The notes: generated by a model not told the origin, from the letters alone. 64,000 nt of DNA from Asticcacaulis aquaticus (GCF_028550415.1 NZ_JAQQKX010000001.1:496001-560000), one strand, 5' to 3'; positions 19,044 through 28,830 are shown, counted from the first letter of the stretch. Numbers and translations: made by a program.

Positions 19044-19121
19044 TCAGCCTCTGGGTATTGGCATGGGCAGAGCATGGTGTGGATTATATCAGCACACGGC
19101 AGAACCTGACGGCCCAAAGAA

Positions 19122-19159
19122 GAAAAAAAGAGGCAGGCACCTTTGTAAAAGTGCCTGCC
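19122..19159 (-). terminator. Rho-independent terminator
   Basis: GGCAGGCAC (19132-19140) pairs with GTGCCTGCC (19151-19159), and an A-rich run at 19122-19129 becomes the U tract on the minus strand. It ends the transcript of the receptor gene at 19,286-22,855 and insulates the operon that starts at 19043. Confidence 0.88.
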
Positions 19160-19285
19160 AGTTGCGATCTGGAGTCGCGGTATCCAACAGCGCGGGGAGT
19201 CCGGATCGGGGAAACCGACGGGCCGCCAGTGATCTGGAAGGCCCATCTTATCAACAGGACAGGTCCTATTGAAACGACATCCGCC

Positions 19286-22200
19286 TTACATCTTGTAGGT
19301 CAGACCGAACGTAAACCGGCGACCGCCATAGCGATAGCTGAAGGGGTAACCGTCGGCATTCGAGAATTCACGCACGCCTTCGATAACTGTTGCTTCTGCT
19401 AGCAGATTGCGCCCCTCCCAATAGATTTCCACGTTCGAGTTGAACTTGTGGGTCACCTTGGCGTCGAGGTAGCTGTATGCGCGGGTATAGTAAGGTTCGC
19501 CGGGATTGTAGGGCAGAGAAACGTATTGGTTCGTGTTCTGAGTGGGGAAAGCGTAGGCACTAGTCTGATTATCGCCACAAGCCGTAATACACCGCAGCAT
19601 CGCGTCTCGGGTTTGGTAGGCGAGACGTGCATTGGTCTTGCCGTCATCGTACCAGAGCGCCAGGTTGATGAAATAGTCGGAACGATCGCGAGCACCCAGA
19701 TTTTCACCGGTAATCGGATCAATCAGAGTAGCCGCCCCACCCGTCTTATTGGTCGAAATGTTGAAGTCGGCACCTGTATAGCGCAACTGCCAAGGCAGGA
19801 AGGTAAAGGCAGACTTAGCTGTCATTTCCCAGCCAGCATAGACGGAGCCCGGACCGTTGCGATAGGTGGTGTATCTAAAACGATAGCTGTCCAGACGCTG
19901 CCCAGTGGCCGGATCGACTTCATCGGTTCCCGCGAACAAGGGTTGATCGCTGACGGAATAGGCCTCCGGCGCGCCTATTTTCGTCTTCTGACGGTAATAG
20001 GCGAGAGATAAGAACGTGTCCTTATTAACGTACCATTCGAGCGATGTATTGTTCTTATTGGCCGTGTACGGTTTCAGTTCCGGGTTGCCAAATGTGCCGC
20101 AGGTCATGTCCAGATCTTCGCCAAGTTCTACCAAGTCGGCGATGCGTTCGTCGTAGGTACAGGAACCGGCCGGCCACAGGCGGCTCACGGGGGGACGGGT
20201 GACGGTTTTAGACCAGTGGTAACGAAGCACCAATTTGTCATCCAGCAGCCACAAATTGGCGTTGTAGCTTGGTAGCCAATCAGTGACCGTCCGGTCGATT
20301 GTGATCGGTTTGTTAATCGTCGTGGTCGTAATATTGGAATCAGGCGTGAGAGCATTCCAGTTGGCGTTCTTCGTGATCGCATTCAGCGTCACATTACCAC
20401 GACCCGCTGTTTCGACCTGAACCATACGTACCCCGAAATTACCGTCGAACGTCATATCCCACGGCAGCTTCTGCTCGAACTCGGCGACGTAATATGCAGC
20501 AGTGATCGTTTCGGTCGTGACGTTGACCGGCATCTCATACATTTTGCCGTCGGAGCCTTTGCAGACCTTCATGCAGTTCAGGTTGAAGTTCACAGCTCCA
20601 GCCATCTGCGACAACGCCTTGTTCACATCGACAGAGTCCCAGACTTCGAACCCTTCAAAGCCCTCAATGCCCGGCATAAACGGACCGTCATTTTCAAGCA
20701 CCGAATTGCGATAAATCGCCTCCAGTTGCGCACGTGTAACCGTTTCGGTCCCGTAAGACGCGTTGTTCCCCGTAAGCGGCACATAGCCGTATACGCAGGG
20801 GATGGTCGACGTGGACGTCGCTTCGCAAGCGCGAATGTTTCCGCGCAGTGTGCTGGTCGGTACGAAGACGGTAGATGTCGGCGAATACCCACCGCCGCCC
20901 CAGAGACGCGTCGTGGCCTTGCGCATGCTGGCGCCCGATTTGAAAGACTTCAAGAAAGGCAGGTTTGGCGTACGATAGGTCACATCCAGCTTTAGCTGAT
21001 CTTCACCGCTTTCCGACAGCCGGGGATCATAGGTTAGCTGGATATTCTGAGTATATTGCGGCGAGGCAGCGTTCGCGGCAGCCTGGAGGGGGTAGACCCG
21101 GCTGATATCGTCGGGGTTGACGCCGGCCGGGTACTCCGACACCCAAAGCCCCGAAGACGTCACCCTCATGGTCAGAGTCGGCGCCAAAACCGAGCGCCGG
21201 AAACGGGCATCCGTCCTTTGATAGGTGCCTTCACTACGGCTGGCGAGGAAGTCGATGCTCAGCGGGCCTTTTCTGTACTGAGCGCCGGTCAGCAGATAGT
21301 TGTTTTTCCACTCCTGATCGTTCTGGATGTTATCGTAGCCCAGACCAATATTGGTAACCTGGAGTTCGGTCACGTGGTGGGTATCATCGACCTTGGCAGA
21401 GCCTGGCACGATATTGGAGGCGAAGCCGTAAATCGGGTAGGCAAGCCCGCCAACTGTGTTGGTGCCGAAAGGCTGGCTGTCGTTGTACCGGTAGAAACCC
21501 GAAACCGGATTGATTAGGTAATTGGTCGTGTTCGGGATCAGGGTGCGTGCGCCGTACGTCGTCGCAACGCCTCCGTCAGTGAAACCACGGTTACGCGTAC
21601 GCGTATAGTCTTCGGTGAGACGGTTGGCGACCTGATACTTGGCATAGACCGTCAGATTGTCATTCACCCGATAATCGAAGCGAACATCCCAAGCGAGCCG
21701 GTCTTCATAGAGTGTCTTATTCCGATCGCTGGCAGTGTTCGGGACGTAATCGTTCCACTGGTTCAGACAGGTGATTTGTTCCTTAATGCGTTGGTCCTGA
21801 ACGTTCCACCGGTTAACACTGCTGGCACCCGGCGTAATGGTGTTGAGCTGCGTCGTAGTGTATAGGGGAAACGCCGCTATACAGTCGGCCTTGGTTTTGG
21901 CAGCCGCCGACTTAGTAAGAATATCCAGAGCCGAATTCGTGTTGAAAGTCCCACCAGCGAGGAGGGTATAAGATTGCATGGGCGCGTCATACGCCCGTGC
22001 CGGATTGGACGTGACGTACCGGTCCGAATACTCGCCACTCGCGATAGACGGGTCATATGTAAACGTCTTCTCCGGAGACCCGTCCACGTCAAACAGCTTG
22101 AGGTATCCTTGACGATCGCTGGAGCCCGCTTGCGAGACCTGATGGCTGTCATTAAGGCGCCGGCTCTGATTGACATTCACGATGACGCCCAGTCGGCCAT

Positions 22201-22855
22201 CGAAGAATTTGCGGGAAGCGACAAGGCCGATATCCGGCGACCATCTCTTGCTCAACGTGTTTTGGTCCATGCCCACGCGTAGGGATAGGTACGGCTTTTT
22301 AAAGTCCAGACCCGAGCGGGTCTGAATGATCACCGATCCTCCCAAACCGCCTTCGGTCATGTCCGCCGTCTGACCTTTTACGACATCGACGCTCTTGATG
22401 AGATCCGCCGGAAGTTCACGCAGATCCGCAGCGCGACCCGTCCCGTTGGAGCCGTTGATGGCCAACTCGGACCCGCCGCTGTTCACCGACATCCCGTCCA
22501 TCTCGACGCGGGTGAAATCGGCCGAGTTGCCTCGCAGATTGACCGACGCCCCCTCACCGTAATCGTCACGTGCAATAGCCACACCGGCGACCCGAGAAAG
22601 CGCTTCGTTGAGATTGCGGTCAGGAAACGACCCCACATCTTCCGCGACGATGGAGTCAGTTGCCGTCTTGGCGCGCTTTTTCCGGTCAATGGCGCTCTGC
22701 TGCGAACGCCGCGTACCGACCACGACGACCTCTGTCGTCTCATCGGCCTTCGCGGCTACAGGCGCTTCTTGTGCATGCGCGCTATTAACCGCAGCGGCAA
22801 AACTAATCAGACTCGCGCCCGCCAGCAGGCACTTAGCAAAATGGCTCGTTTTCAA
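19286..22855 (-). CDS. TonB-dependent receptor without STN domain
   Basis: 1,189 residues. The signal peptide ends near SAHAQEA, followed directly by a TonB-box-like TTEVVVVGTRRSQQSAIDRK and the plug (AEDVGSFPDRNLNEALSRVAG, ADLRELPADLIKSVDVVKGQ). The barrel ends FTFGLTYKM. It is homologous to the receptor at 8,927-12,790 but lacks the signalling domain, so it probably only transports its ligand. The start codon appears to be a TTG at 22855, supported by GGGGAG six bases upstream and by the signal peptide that follows. No FecI/FecR pair adjoins it. Confidence 0.92.
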   Translation of the reverse strand: MKTSHFAKCLLAGASLISFAAAVNSAHAQEAPVAAKADETTEVVVVGTRRSQQSAIDRKKRAKTATDSIVAEDVGSFPDRNLNEALSRVAGVAIARDDYGEGASVNLRGNSADFTRVEMDGMSVNSGGSELAINGSNGTGRAADLRELPADLIKSVDVVKGQTADMTEGGLGGSVIIQTRSGLDFKKPYLSLRVGMDQNTLSKRWSPDIGLVASRKFFDGRLGVIVNVNQSRRLNDSHQVSQAGSSDRQGYLKLFDVDGSPEKTFTYDPSIASGEYSDRYVTSNPARAYDAPMQSYTLLAGGTFNTNSALDILTKSAAAKTKADCIAAFPLYTTTQLNTITPGASSVNRWNVQDQRIKEQITCLNQWNDYVPNTASDRNKTLYEDRLAWDVRFDYRVNDNLTVYAKYQVANRLTEDYTRTRNRGFTDGGVATTYGARTLIPNTTNYLINPVSGFYRYNDSQPFGTNTVGGLAYPIYGFASNIVPGSAKVDDTHHVTELQVTNIGLGYDNIQNDQEWKNNYLLTGAQYRKGPLSIDFLASRSEGTYQRTDARFRRSVLAPTLTMRVTSSGLWVSEYPAGVNPDDISRVYPLQAAANAASPQYTQNIQLTYDPRLSESGEDQLKLDVTYRTPNLPFLKSFKSGASMRKATTRLWGGGGYSPTSTVFVPTSTLRGNIRACEATSTSTIPCVYGYVPLTGNNASYGTETVTRAQLEAIYRNSVLENDGPFMPGIEGFEGFEVWDSVDVNKALSQMAGAVNFNLNCMKVCKGSDGKMYEMPVNVTTETITAAYYVAEFEQKLPWDMTFDGNFGVRMVQVETAGRGNVTLNAITKNANWNALTPDSNITTTTINKPITIDRTVTDWLPSYNANLWLLDDKLVLRYHWSKTVTRPPVSRLWPAGSCTYDERIADLVELGEDLDMTCGTFGNPELKPYTANKNNTSLEWYVNKDTFLSLAYYRQKTKIGAPEAYSVSDQPLFAGTDEVDPATGQRLDSYRFRYTTYRNGPGSVYAGWEMTAKSAFTFLPWQLRYTGADFNISTNKTGGAATLIDPITGENLGARDRSDYFINLALWYDDGKTNARLAYQTRDAMLRCITACGDNQTSAYAFPTQNTNQYVSLPYNPGEPYYTRAYSYLDAKVTHKFNSNVEIYWEGRNLLAEATVIEGVREFSNADGYPFSYRYGGRRFTFGLTYKM

Positions 22856-23130
22856 TGTACTCTCCCCGTTGAGAAGGAGTTCCTTTGGAACTCTTATAAA
22901 TAGGGCCTAGACACCGGTGTCATGCGAACAGTTTGCTTGACGCGGATTTTGGCCAACAGCGGCTGAAACGTCCGCTCTCATTGGTAGGAGTTTTGAGGCG
23001 AAAAATTTCCGCCATAGATTTTTAAAAAATATTTTGAATTTCAGACCAAGGCCAAAATAGCTCAACCTATGGCGGATTTTTACACCTCCCCCACTCTTAC
23101 AGGTGAGGCTGCAAAACAAGGAGGAATAAA

Positions 23131-23559
23131 ATGAAGTTTATTTACGTCAAAAGATTTACATCTTTTGTGATAACATCTTTATTTGCCGCGTTTGTATTTT
23201 CTACAGCAAATGCACAGGAATGTGTGACCGCTGAAGAAATTTTCGCTGCGGCAAATCTAGTCGAAAGTACAAATGAAGCGGCGATTGACGCATATGAAGC
23301 CGTGTACATGTATTACACCAGCCCTCTGTATTCATTTGTCGATCTGCAATATGGTCGCTATTCGGAGTGGTGTGCCAATGGCGACCCTCTTCCCGTTGAA
23401 ATATATGAATGCAGAGAAAGAGTCGAAATCGAGAGAGTAGCTGAACACCACAGTAATATCCTTGAGTTAGAGATCGCGGCAGAAGCACGCCATGATGAAT
23501 GGATGGCCGCAGACGCCGATTTCGTGTACCTGCAATCACTTACGCCCTGCCCGATCTAA
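23131..23559 (+). CDS. Small secreted protein of unknown function
   Basis: 142 residues with a strong ribosome-binding site (GGAGG) and a clear signal peptide cleaving after TANAQ. The mature part is acidic, probably largely helical, and holds four cysteines (QEC, SEWC, YEC, LTPC), which could form two disulphides in the periplasm. The gene is richer in A and T than its neighbours and lies on the opposite strand from everything on its left. It stands at the junction between the polysaccharide region and the conjugative element. I do not recognise the family. Confidence 0.72.
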   Translation: MKFIYVKRFTSFVITSLFAAFVFSTANAQECVTAEEIFAAANLVESTNEAAIDAYEAVYMYYTSPLYSFVDLQYGRYSEWCANGDPLPVEIYECRERVEIERVAEHHSNILELEIAAEARHDEWMAADADFVYLQSLTPCPI

Positions 23560-23988
23560 TCTTCAAATTAAGCCGCAGCCTCACCTAAGCCGTAAGTGTA
23601 TAAAGCTTGCCGTTCCCGGCGCGCGGCAGCCATTCCGGCAAGGCCTTCAATCTTGCTATCATATTCGTCAGAGGCGCCGGAGCGACGAAGGCCTCGTCAG
23701 AGCGTGGATGCGCTTTCGACGCCGCCCGTCGCGCTGGCCACCCCAAGGCAACCCTCGCTCAAAACAGATAGATAGCCTCCTGACCGAGACGGAAAAAACT
23801 GAACTGGACCAAATTCTCTCACCGAAAACCTGAGCCATGTTTTCGAATGAGTTTTAACTCTTTTATGGAAGGTCGTCGCGCACGTCTGATGCTATCTCTA
23901 AGGTGGGTCAGGTCGACTTTTGGCTCGTGATTTTACAGACGTCATCGCTGACGCTGGCGTGCGCCAAAACCCAGAGTTCGTTCGGACG
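23560..23988. other. Gene-free junction region
   Basis: About 430 bases between the small secreted protein and the trb operon. Short open stretches on the plus strand (for example DAARRAGHPKATLAQ, ended by TAG near 23770) look like fragments of a decayed gene but cannot be assigned. This is a plausible place for an element end or an old rearrangement. No att repeat or integrase can be recognised. Confidence 0.35.
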
Positions 23989-24198
23989 CTACTTTTTGGC
24001 TGGTCGGAAATTCTTATCGCTCGCCAAAAAGGCTTCGAGCATAAACGGGATTAGTTCTACGACACTTTCCGGGCTGCCATACGTCGTTTGATACAGGTCT
24101 GCATAGTCCTTCAGTGCCTGATTTAGTTCCGCACCTAACGTTACCGTAAGTTTCACCGGCGTCCGGTCAGGCAAGCGCGGTAATTTCAACTCAGCCAC
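23989..24198 (-). CDS. DUF2274 family conjugation-associated protein
   Basis: About 70 residues from a GTG at 24198, which is preceded by AAGGAGG; longer versions from upstream codons lack such a site. The sequence KLPRLPDRTPVKLTVTL followed by LNQALKDYADLY resembles DUF2274 proteins that habitually follow trbI in alphaproteobacterial conjugation operons. It overlaps the trbI stop by eight bases. It is a ribbon-helix-helix-like small protein with no established function and is the last gene of the trb operon. Confidence 0.8.
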   Translation of the reverse strand: MAELKLPRLPDRTPVKLTVTLGAELNQALKDYADLYQTTYGSPESVVELIPFMLEAFLASDKNFRPAKK

Positions 24199-25267
24199 GG
24201 GCGCCTCCTTCTTCGTTCGACACCAGTAGATCATTCGTGAGAATGATACGTACCGTCCACCCCGGGCGCACGGTGATCGTTACCGGCGCATCGACGGCCT
24301 GCTGCACGAGGCGTTGCCCGGTTTGGTTGAAGGTCCGTCCTGCGGCTTCGCGGATGGCACGGGTCAACTCACCTTCTTCGCCTTCGGCGCGCGTGTCCGC
24401 TAAAGACAGGATGGCGGAGAGCCCCACCCCCTTAGCCAACGCCGCGGGATGGTAGTCGACGCGATCCTTCAGGCCGACAAACCCCGCTTCATCTGCGGCG
24501 ACACTGTCTTTTAGCGTCAGGGTTAGGCCGTCAGGGAGTATCATCTTGTCCCAACGCACATTGATACGCTGCTGGCGCGAGCCGGTCGCCCGCTCGTATC
24601 TGCCGATCAGACGGCTCCCCGCAGGAATGACGACCTGCTGACCGGTTCGGCTGTCGAAGACCGGTTCCGTCACCTGTGCCAGCACGACACCCGGCAAATC
24701 GGAATTCAGGCCGGTAATCAACGTTGCGGCTATGACGGTCCCCGCCAGCACCTTTGGCGCGGCTCCCGTTTGAACGACAGGCTCCCGGTTCTCAAGCTTG
24801 AGGGCCTCCGGGATTGGGGACCGCTGAGACACGGATACAAAGAGCCCGCTCGTCTTTGTTTGCGCCTCGGGTTCGGCGGCCGACGCGGGCATCGAATCTG
24901 TCGTCGCATCCGTACCCACTGGATTTGCAGCCACCTTGGCCTTTTGCGCTTCGAGCAAAGGGCCGCCCAAGTCCCCAGGAAGGGGTGGGCCGAGTTCGGG
25001 CACGTCCGCGTAGGATTTCGGCAGACCGCTCAGGGTTTCCGTCGGTGGCCGAACCCGCTTTTGGAGGTCGCCCGATTTATCTGCCGTCTCCACCGCCTTG
25101 ATGATCGGCGGTGACAGGCCGAGCCAAGTCACCCCGGCCAGCGCCAGCGCGCCTACGGCACCCGCGCCGATCAGCAGATTACGGCGAAACCGTACGGCGC
25201 GCCGCGGCTTGGCCCGCAGGACGAGCGTTTCCGGATCGACCTTCTCGGTCGGGATGGGCTCAGTCAT
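24191..25267 (-). CDS. trbI: Conjugal transfer protein TrbI (VirB10-like)
   Basis: 358 residues. A short cytoplasmic N-terminus precedes one transmembrane helix (LLIGAGAVGALALAGVTWLG, about residues 31-50), a proline-rich linker, and a conserved C-terminal TrbI/VirB10 domain with TVIAATLITGLNSDLPG, VVIPAGSRLIGRYE and DRVDYHPAALAKG. It spans the envelope and links the inner-membrane machinery to the outer-membrane core of the type IV secretion channel. It overlaps trbG by eight bases. Confidence 0.95.
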   Translation of the reverse strand: MTEPIPTEKVDPETLVLRAKPRRAVRFRRNLLIGAGAVGALALAGVTWLGLSPPIIKAVETADKSGDLQKRVRPPTETLSGLPKSYADVPELGPPLPGDLGGPLLEAQKAKVAANPVGTDATTDSMPASAAEPEAQTKTSGLFVSVSQRSPIPEALKLENREPVVQTGAAPKVLAGTVIAATLITGLNSDLPGVVLAQVTEPVFDSRTGQQVVIPAGSRLIGRYERATGSRQQRINVRWDKMILPDGLTLTLKDSVAADEAGFVGLKDRVDYHPAALAKGVGLSAILSLADTRAEGEEGELTRAIREAAGRTFNQTGQRLVQQAVDAPVTITVRPGWTVRIILTNDLLVSNEEGGARG

Positions 25268-26171
25268 GGCGCACCCCTTTTCCTTTGATGGCTGATCCGG
25301 TCGCCTCCGCCCGGCGCAGTCGTACGACCGTCTGCGGCGCGGTGCCCAGACGCAGTTCAGCTACGTCGATCAACCGATCGAGGACGTAATAACCGGCCTG
25401 CACGCGATAATTTACAATCTGGGCCTCGCCGTTCGGCCCAATTAGAAACAGCGGCGGTGCGGCGGACGTCGCCGTTTCTGCGGGAAAAACGATGTACGTC
25501 TTGGCGCCATCGTCGAAGACCTGCCGCGGTCGCCAGGCCGGAACCGCGCCTTCGATGACATAGTGGAAATTCAGCTTGGTGACATCGAGAGACGGTTCGG
25601 TAGGTTTCAGTGGCTCGACCTTTGGCGTTGGCTCGATCTTCACGACTGGGAGGGCGGGATAGCGCCAAGAGACCGCTGCCATATAGGTGGACGGCGTGCT
25701 TTCAAGCTGAAGATGGTAGGTGCGGCTCGTCGTCAGAACCACCAGGTTGGTTTTCAGGCCAGATGTATGGGGCTTGATGAGGATATGGGTGCGGACGCCC
25801 GCCCCCTCGCCGCTTTTGGTGTCGCCGATAATCCAGCGCGCGGTGTCGCCTGCGGAAATCGCCATAACCGTTTCGCCGGGCTCAAGCATCAGGTCCGTCA
25901 CCCGGTCCGGAGCAGAGTATACCCGGTACAGGGCGCCCTCCATATAAGCGTAGGTCTGGATCGCGTTCAAATAATTCTCAGTGGCCGGTTCGCGCGCCGC
26001 CGCCCGGTTGGCAGCCTCGACGCGCCCTGCCGGCGGCAGCTTTTCCACGCGCGCGGAGGCTTCCGATGGCGCAACGGTGTATTTTACCGGGGGTTTGGGC
26101 GCGGGCGTCGCGACGGCGACGCTGGCGAGCAATGAGAGGGGCGCAAGGCCCCACAGAACTTGGGGTTTCAT
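25260..26171 (-). CDS. trbG: Conjugal transfer protein TrbG (VirB9-like)
   Basis: About 303 residues. A signal peptide (WGLAPLSLLASVAVA) is followed by the VirB9/CagX domain with YRVYSAPDRVTDLMLEPGE near residue 80 and TNLVVLTTSRTYHLQLEST near 150. The C-terminal part has FNFHYVIEG-like and DGAKTYIVFPAE segments. It forms the outer-membrane-proximal core with TrbI. The ATG at 26171 is chosen because AAGGAG lies six bases before it. Confidence 0.95.
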   Translation of the reverse strand: MKPQVLWGLAPLSLLASVAVATPAPKPPVKYTVAPSEASARVEKLPPAGRVEAANRAAAREPATENYLNAIQTYAYMEGALYRVYSAPDRVTDLMLEPGETVMAISAGDTARWIIGDTKSGEGAGVRTHILIKPHTSGLKTNLVVLTTSRTYHLQLESTPSTYMAAVSWRYPALPVVKIEPTPKVEPLKPTEPSLDVTKLNFHYVIEGAVPAWRPRQVFDDGAKTYIVFPAETATSAAPPLFLIGPNGEAQIVNYRVQAGYYVLDRLIDVAELRLGTAPQTVVRLRRAEATGSAIKGKGVRHD

Positions 26172-26188
26172 CAATGTCTCCTTCAAGG

Positions 26189-26887
26189 TTAGGGTTTAGC
26201 GGGATCAGGGGCGTAATCGCTCGACCAGGCGAGATCGGTGACGTAAAGGCCGAGCGGGTTCCTTCTCAGAACGTCTTCGCGCGTCGGCGGCTGCACCTTC
26301 ACACCGAGGATGGCCGTCCAGCGGCTGGTGCGCACAATCTGTCCGTTTTCAAAGACCTGTTCGGCCCACTTCACCTGGAACGAGGACTTCGAAGCGCGCA
26401 CGACGCTATTGATCGACACGGTCACAGAGTTCCGTCCCACCTGCGCGAACGGATCATTCAGGCGCGCATGCTCGGAAAGAAAGGTGGCAGCGTCGCCGGT
26501 GGCGATCTCGTAGGCTTCCAGCCATTGACCGCGCACCAGCACCGGGTCGGTCGGCAGCGATCGAACAAGGGTGATGAATCGCCCGATGTGCCACGCCAAT
26601 TGCGCCTCCGTCGGCGTGTAGGTGGTGGTCGCTGCCGCCACGTTGCGCACCGCGCCCTGCTGATCGACTTCGACAACGTATGGGACCACCCGACTCTGGG
26701 TCGTACTCCAGATCAGCCCGCCCCCAAGGCCGAAACTGAGGGTGAGCGCCCCGAGCGCAAGCAGGCGCCAGTTGGCGGCCTGCACGACGGCCGAGCCGAT
26801 GCGATCGTCCCAGACCTGTGCGGCTTTCTGATAGGGTGTGACGGGTTCGGGCGTGCCACCGAACCGCTGGAGCGGGCGTTTGAACAT
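26189..26887 (-). CDS. trbF: Conjugal transfer protein TrbF (VirB8-like)
   Basis: 232 residues. An N-terminal cytoplasmic part with TPYQKAAQVWDDRIGSAVVQ is followed by a membrane helix near residues 42-62 (LLALGALTLSFGLGGGLIW) and a periplasmic VirB8-type domain with VVPYVVEVDQQGAV and VKWAEQVFENGQIV. It is an inner-membrane scaffold of the channel. It sits in the usual order between trbL and trbG. Confidence 0.95.
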   Translation of the reverse strand: MFKRPLQRFGGTPEPVTPYQKAAQVWDDRIGSAVVQAANWRLLALGALTLSFGLGGGLIWSTTQSRVVPYVVEVDQQGAVRNVAAATTTYTPTEAQLAWHIGRFITLVRSLPTDPVLVRGQWLEAYEIATGDAATFLSEHARLNDPFAQVGRNSVTVSINSVVRASKSSFQVKWAEQVFENGQIVRTSRWTAILGVKVQPPTREDVLRRNPLGLYVTDLAWSSDYAPDPAKP

Positions 26888-26890
26888 GGA

Positions 26891-28087
26891 TCAGTCCTTC
26901 TGTGAGAGATTGGGAGACGCCGAACCGGAGGCCTGATCCCCGGCGATGATCGCGGCCTGCACCATTTGCACCCGGCCACGCGTGCGCTGCTCGGCCTGCA
27001 TTTTTCTCGCCCAGACCGGTGGCGCCGCATCGCCGCCGGGCGTGCCTGACCCTGTCGCACCCGGGCTCGATCCGGCCGAGGGCGACGGCGGTGGTGGAGG
27101 TGGTGATGCGCCGGCGGAGGCCCCGCCCCCGCCGCCGAGTTTCGACGCGGCGCTCGATATGGCCTGCATGCCACCACTGCCAGCCCCCGCGAGCGCTCGG
27201 GCAGCGCCGGAGACAGCGCCCCCGGCCAGAAGCCCAGCCCCGGCGGCTGCGCCGAGCGTACCCGCCACCGATCCGGCGCCGAGTTGCGGCGCTCCGGAGA
27301 CGAGACCGGACGCAACAGTCGGACCGAACAAGCCGAGGCCCAGAAGGGTAAGAGACGCCAGGGCCAGCGTCATGGCCTGCATAAGATCAGGCTCCTGACC
27401 GTCCAGCGCGGTGATGAAGGTGTCGAAAAAGCCCGATCCGATACCGACGATCACGGCCATGACCATGACCTTGATGCCGGAGGTGACGACGTTCCCGAGT
27501 ACGCGTTCGGCCAGGAACGCCGTCTTGTTCCACAGAGCGAAAGGCACGAGCACGAAACCGGCCAGGGTCGTCAGCTTGAATTCCAGAACGCAGATGAAAA
27601 GCTGAACGGCCAGCAGGAAGAAAGATAGAATGACGAGCAGCCAGGCGACGAGAAGCACGACAATGGTCAGCAGGTTGCCGAAAACCGTATCGAGTCCAAG
27701 CAGGTCGGCGATCTGCTCCAATAAGGGATGCGCCGCGTCGAACCCGGTCGCCGCGAGTTTTCCGGGTCGTAATAGATCATGCGCCGATACACCGCCGCCG
27801 CCGGCGCGCAGTCCAAGGCCCGCGAACGAGTCGTAGATGACCTCGGCCAAAAAGCTGAAATGGGTGATGATGAAAGCGAAGGCACCGACATAGAGCACCT
27901 TGCGGATCAGGCGACCGAACAGATGCGCCTCTTCGTCCAGTAACCAGAATAAAGCGGCGAGCGTCACGTCTATCGCGATCAGGATCGCCGCCAGATGTCC
28001 GACGTCGCCCTTCAGGAGGCCAAACCCCGAATCGAGATAGGCCAGAAAGGTATCGAGAAAGGTGTCGATGATGTTGAGGTCGGTCAT
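26891..28087 (-). CDS. trbL: Conjugal transfer protein TrbL (VirB6-like)
   Basis: 398 residues. The N-terminal two thirds is a polytopic membrane domain with at least five hydrophobic segments (for example LLTIVVLLVAWLLVILSFFL). The C-terminus is a low-complexity tail rich in Gly, Ala, Ser and Pro (GGGGGASAGASPPPPPPSPS). It is the inner-membrane channel component. A tail of variable length is usual in this family. It lies 23 bases downstream of trbJ. Confidence 0.94.
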   Translation of the reverse strand: MTDLNIIDTFLDTFLAYLDSGFGLLKGDVGHLAAILIAIDVTLAALFWLLDEEAHLFGRLIRKVLYVGAFAFIITHFSFLAEVIYDSFAGLGLRAGGGGVSAHDLLRPGKLAATGFDAAHPLLEQIADLLGLDTVFGNLLTIVVLLVAWLLVILSFFLLAVQLFICVLEFKLTTLAGFVLVPFALWNKTAFLAERVLGNVVTSGIKVMVMAVIVGIGSGFFDTFITALDGQEPDLMQAMTLALASLTLLGLGLFGPTVASGLVSGAPQLGAGSVAGTLGAAAGAGLLAGGAVSGAARALAGAGSGGMQAISSAASKLGGGGGASAGASPPPPPPSPSAGSSPGATGSGTPGGDAAPPVWARKMQAEQRTRGRVQMVQAAIIAGDQASGSASPNLSQKD

Positions 28088-28110
28088 GACGCTTCGCCGT
28101 ATCTGGAGGG

Positions 28111-28830
28111 TTATTGTCCGGCCTTGCCGGTACCGAGGAAGCGGCGCGTCGCGGCCTTAGCGGCCGCTTCCGCCTCGGCCTTGCGGGCCGCATCCAGCGC
28201 TTCCGCGCGACCTTGGGCTGCGAGCAAGGCCTGGATTTGCATCTGCTGCTTGGCTGTGAGGGCAAGAAGTTGGTTCGAGGCCTGTTGCGCCTCAAGCGCC
28301 CCCTCCGACCCTTCGGCTGCCGACATGATGCGACTGAGGGCGGCGGCGTCTTCGGCGAGCGTTTCGGAGATCCTAGCTTGGACGTTGAGGGTCTGGCCGT
28401 AGGCTTCCATGGCCGACTTCCAGCGCGTCTCCGCCCCCGAGAGGAGATCACCCAGTTTCAGGTTGCTTCCGTAGGCACCGGGGAATTGGGTGGCGAAGGC
28501 CTGCCGGGTGGCGGTCAGATTTAGGGCGATGCCCCGCGCCTCTTTCATCAGGGCGTCGATGGCGGCCATGTTCTGGTTGAGGCCGGCAAGGGCGCTGACA
28601 TCGAATTTCTTCAGGTTTTTGGCCATGTTCTGGAGCATGACCGCTTCGTTCTGGAGGCTGAGAATCTGGTTGTTGATCTGTTGCAGGGCACGCGTCGCCT
28701 GAAGGACGCTCTGGACGTAGTTGCTGGGGTCATAGACCACCATCTGCGCCTGTGCTGCGGGCACCAACGAGAGGTTTGGAACCGCTGTAAACAGGCCGGC
28801 AGCGAATAGGGATAAGGCATTCAATTTCAT
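28111..28830 (-). CDS. trbJ: Conjugal transfer protein TrbJ (VirB5-like)
   Basis: About 239 residues from the ATG at 28830, where AGGAG is well placed and a signal peptide ending AAQAQ begins. The mature protein starts MVVYDPSNYVQSVLQATRALQQINNQ in interrupted form and is predicted to be mostly long helices rich in Ala and Gln. It is the minor pilus-tip-type component. In some Trb systems a small TrbK entry-exclusion lipoprotein follows trbJ; none is seen here. Confidence 0.93.
   Translation of the reverse strand: MKLNALSLFAAGLFTAVPNLSLVPAAQAQMVVYDPSNYVQSVLQATRALQQINNQILSLQNEAVMLQNMAKNLKKFDVSALAGLNQNMAAIDALMKEARGIALNLTATRQAFATQFPGAYGSNLKLGDLLSGAETRWKSAMEAYGQTLNVQARISETLAEDAAALSRIMSAAEGSEGALEAQQASNQLLALTAKQQMQIQALLAAQGRAEALDAARKAEAEAAAKAATRRFLGTGKAGQ

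Noticed and set aside
23492-23833. 113-codon plus-strand frame overlapping the end of the small secreted protein
   Set aside because: It starts within another gene, lacks a ribosome-binding site, and has an Arg/Pro-rich unstructured composition; at most it covers a fragment of a decayed gene.
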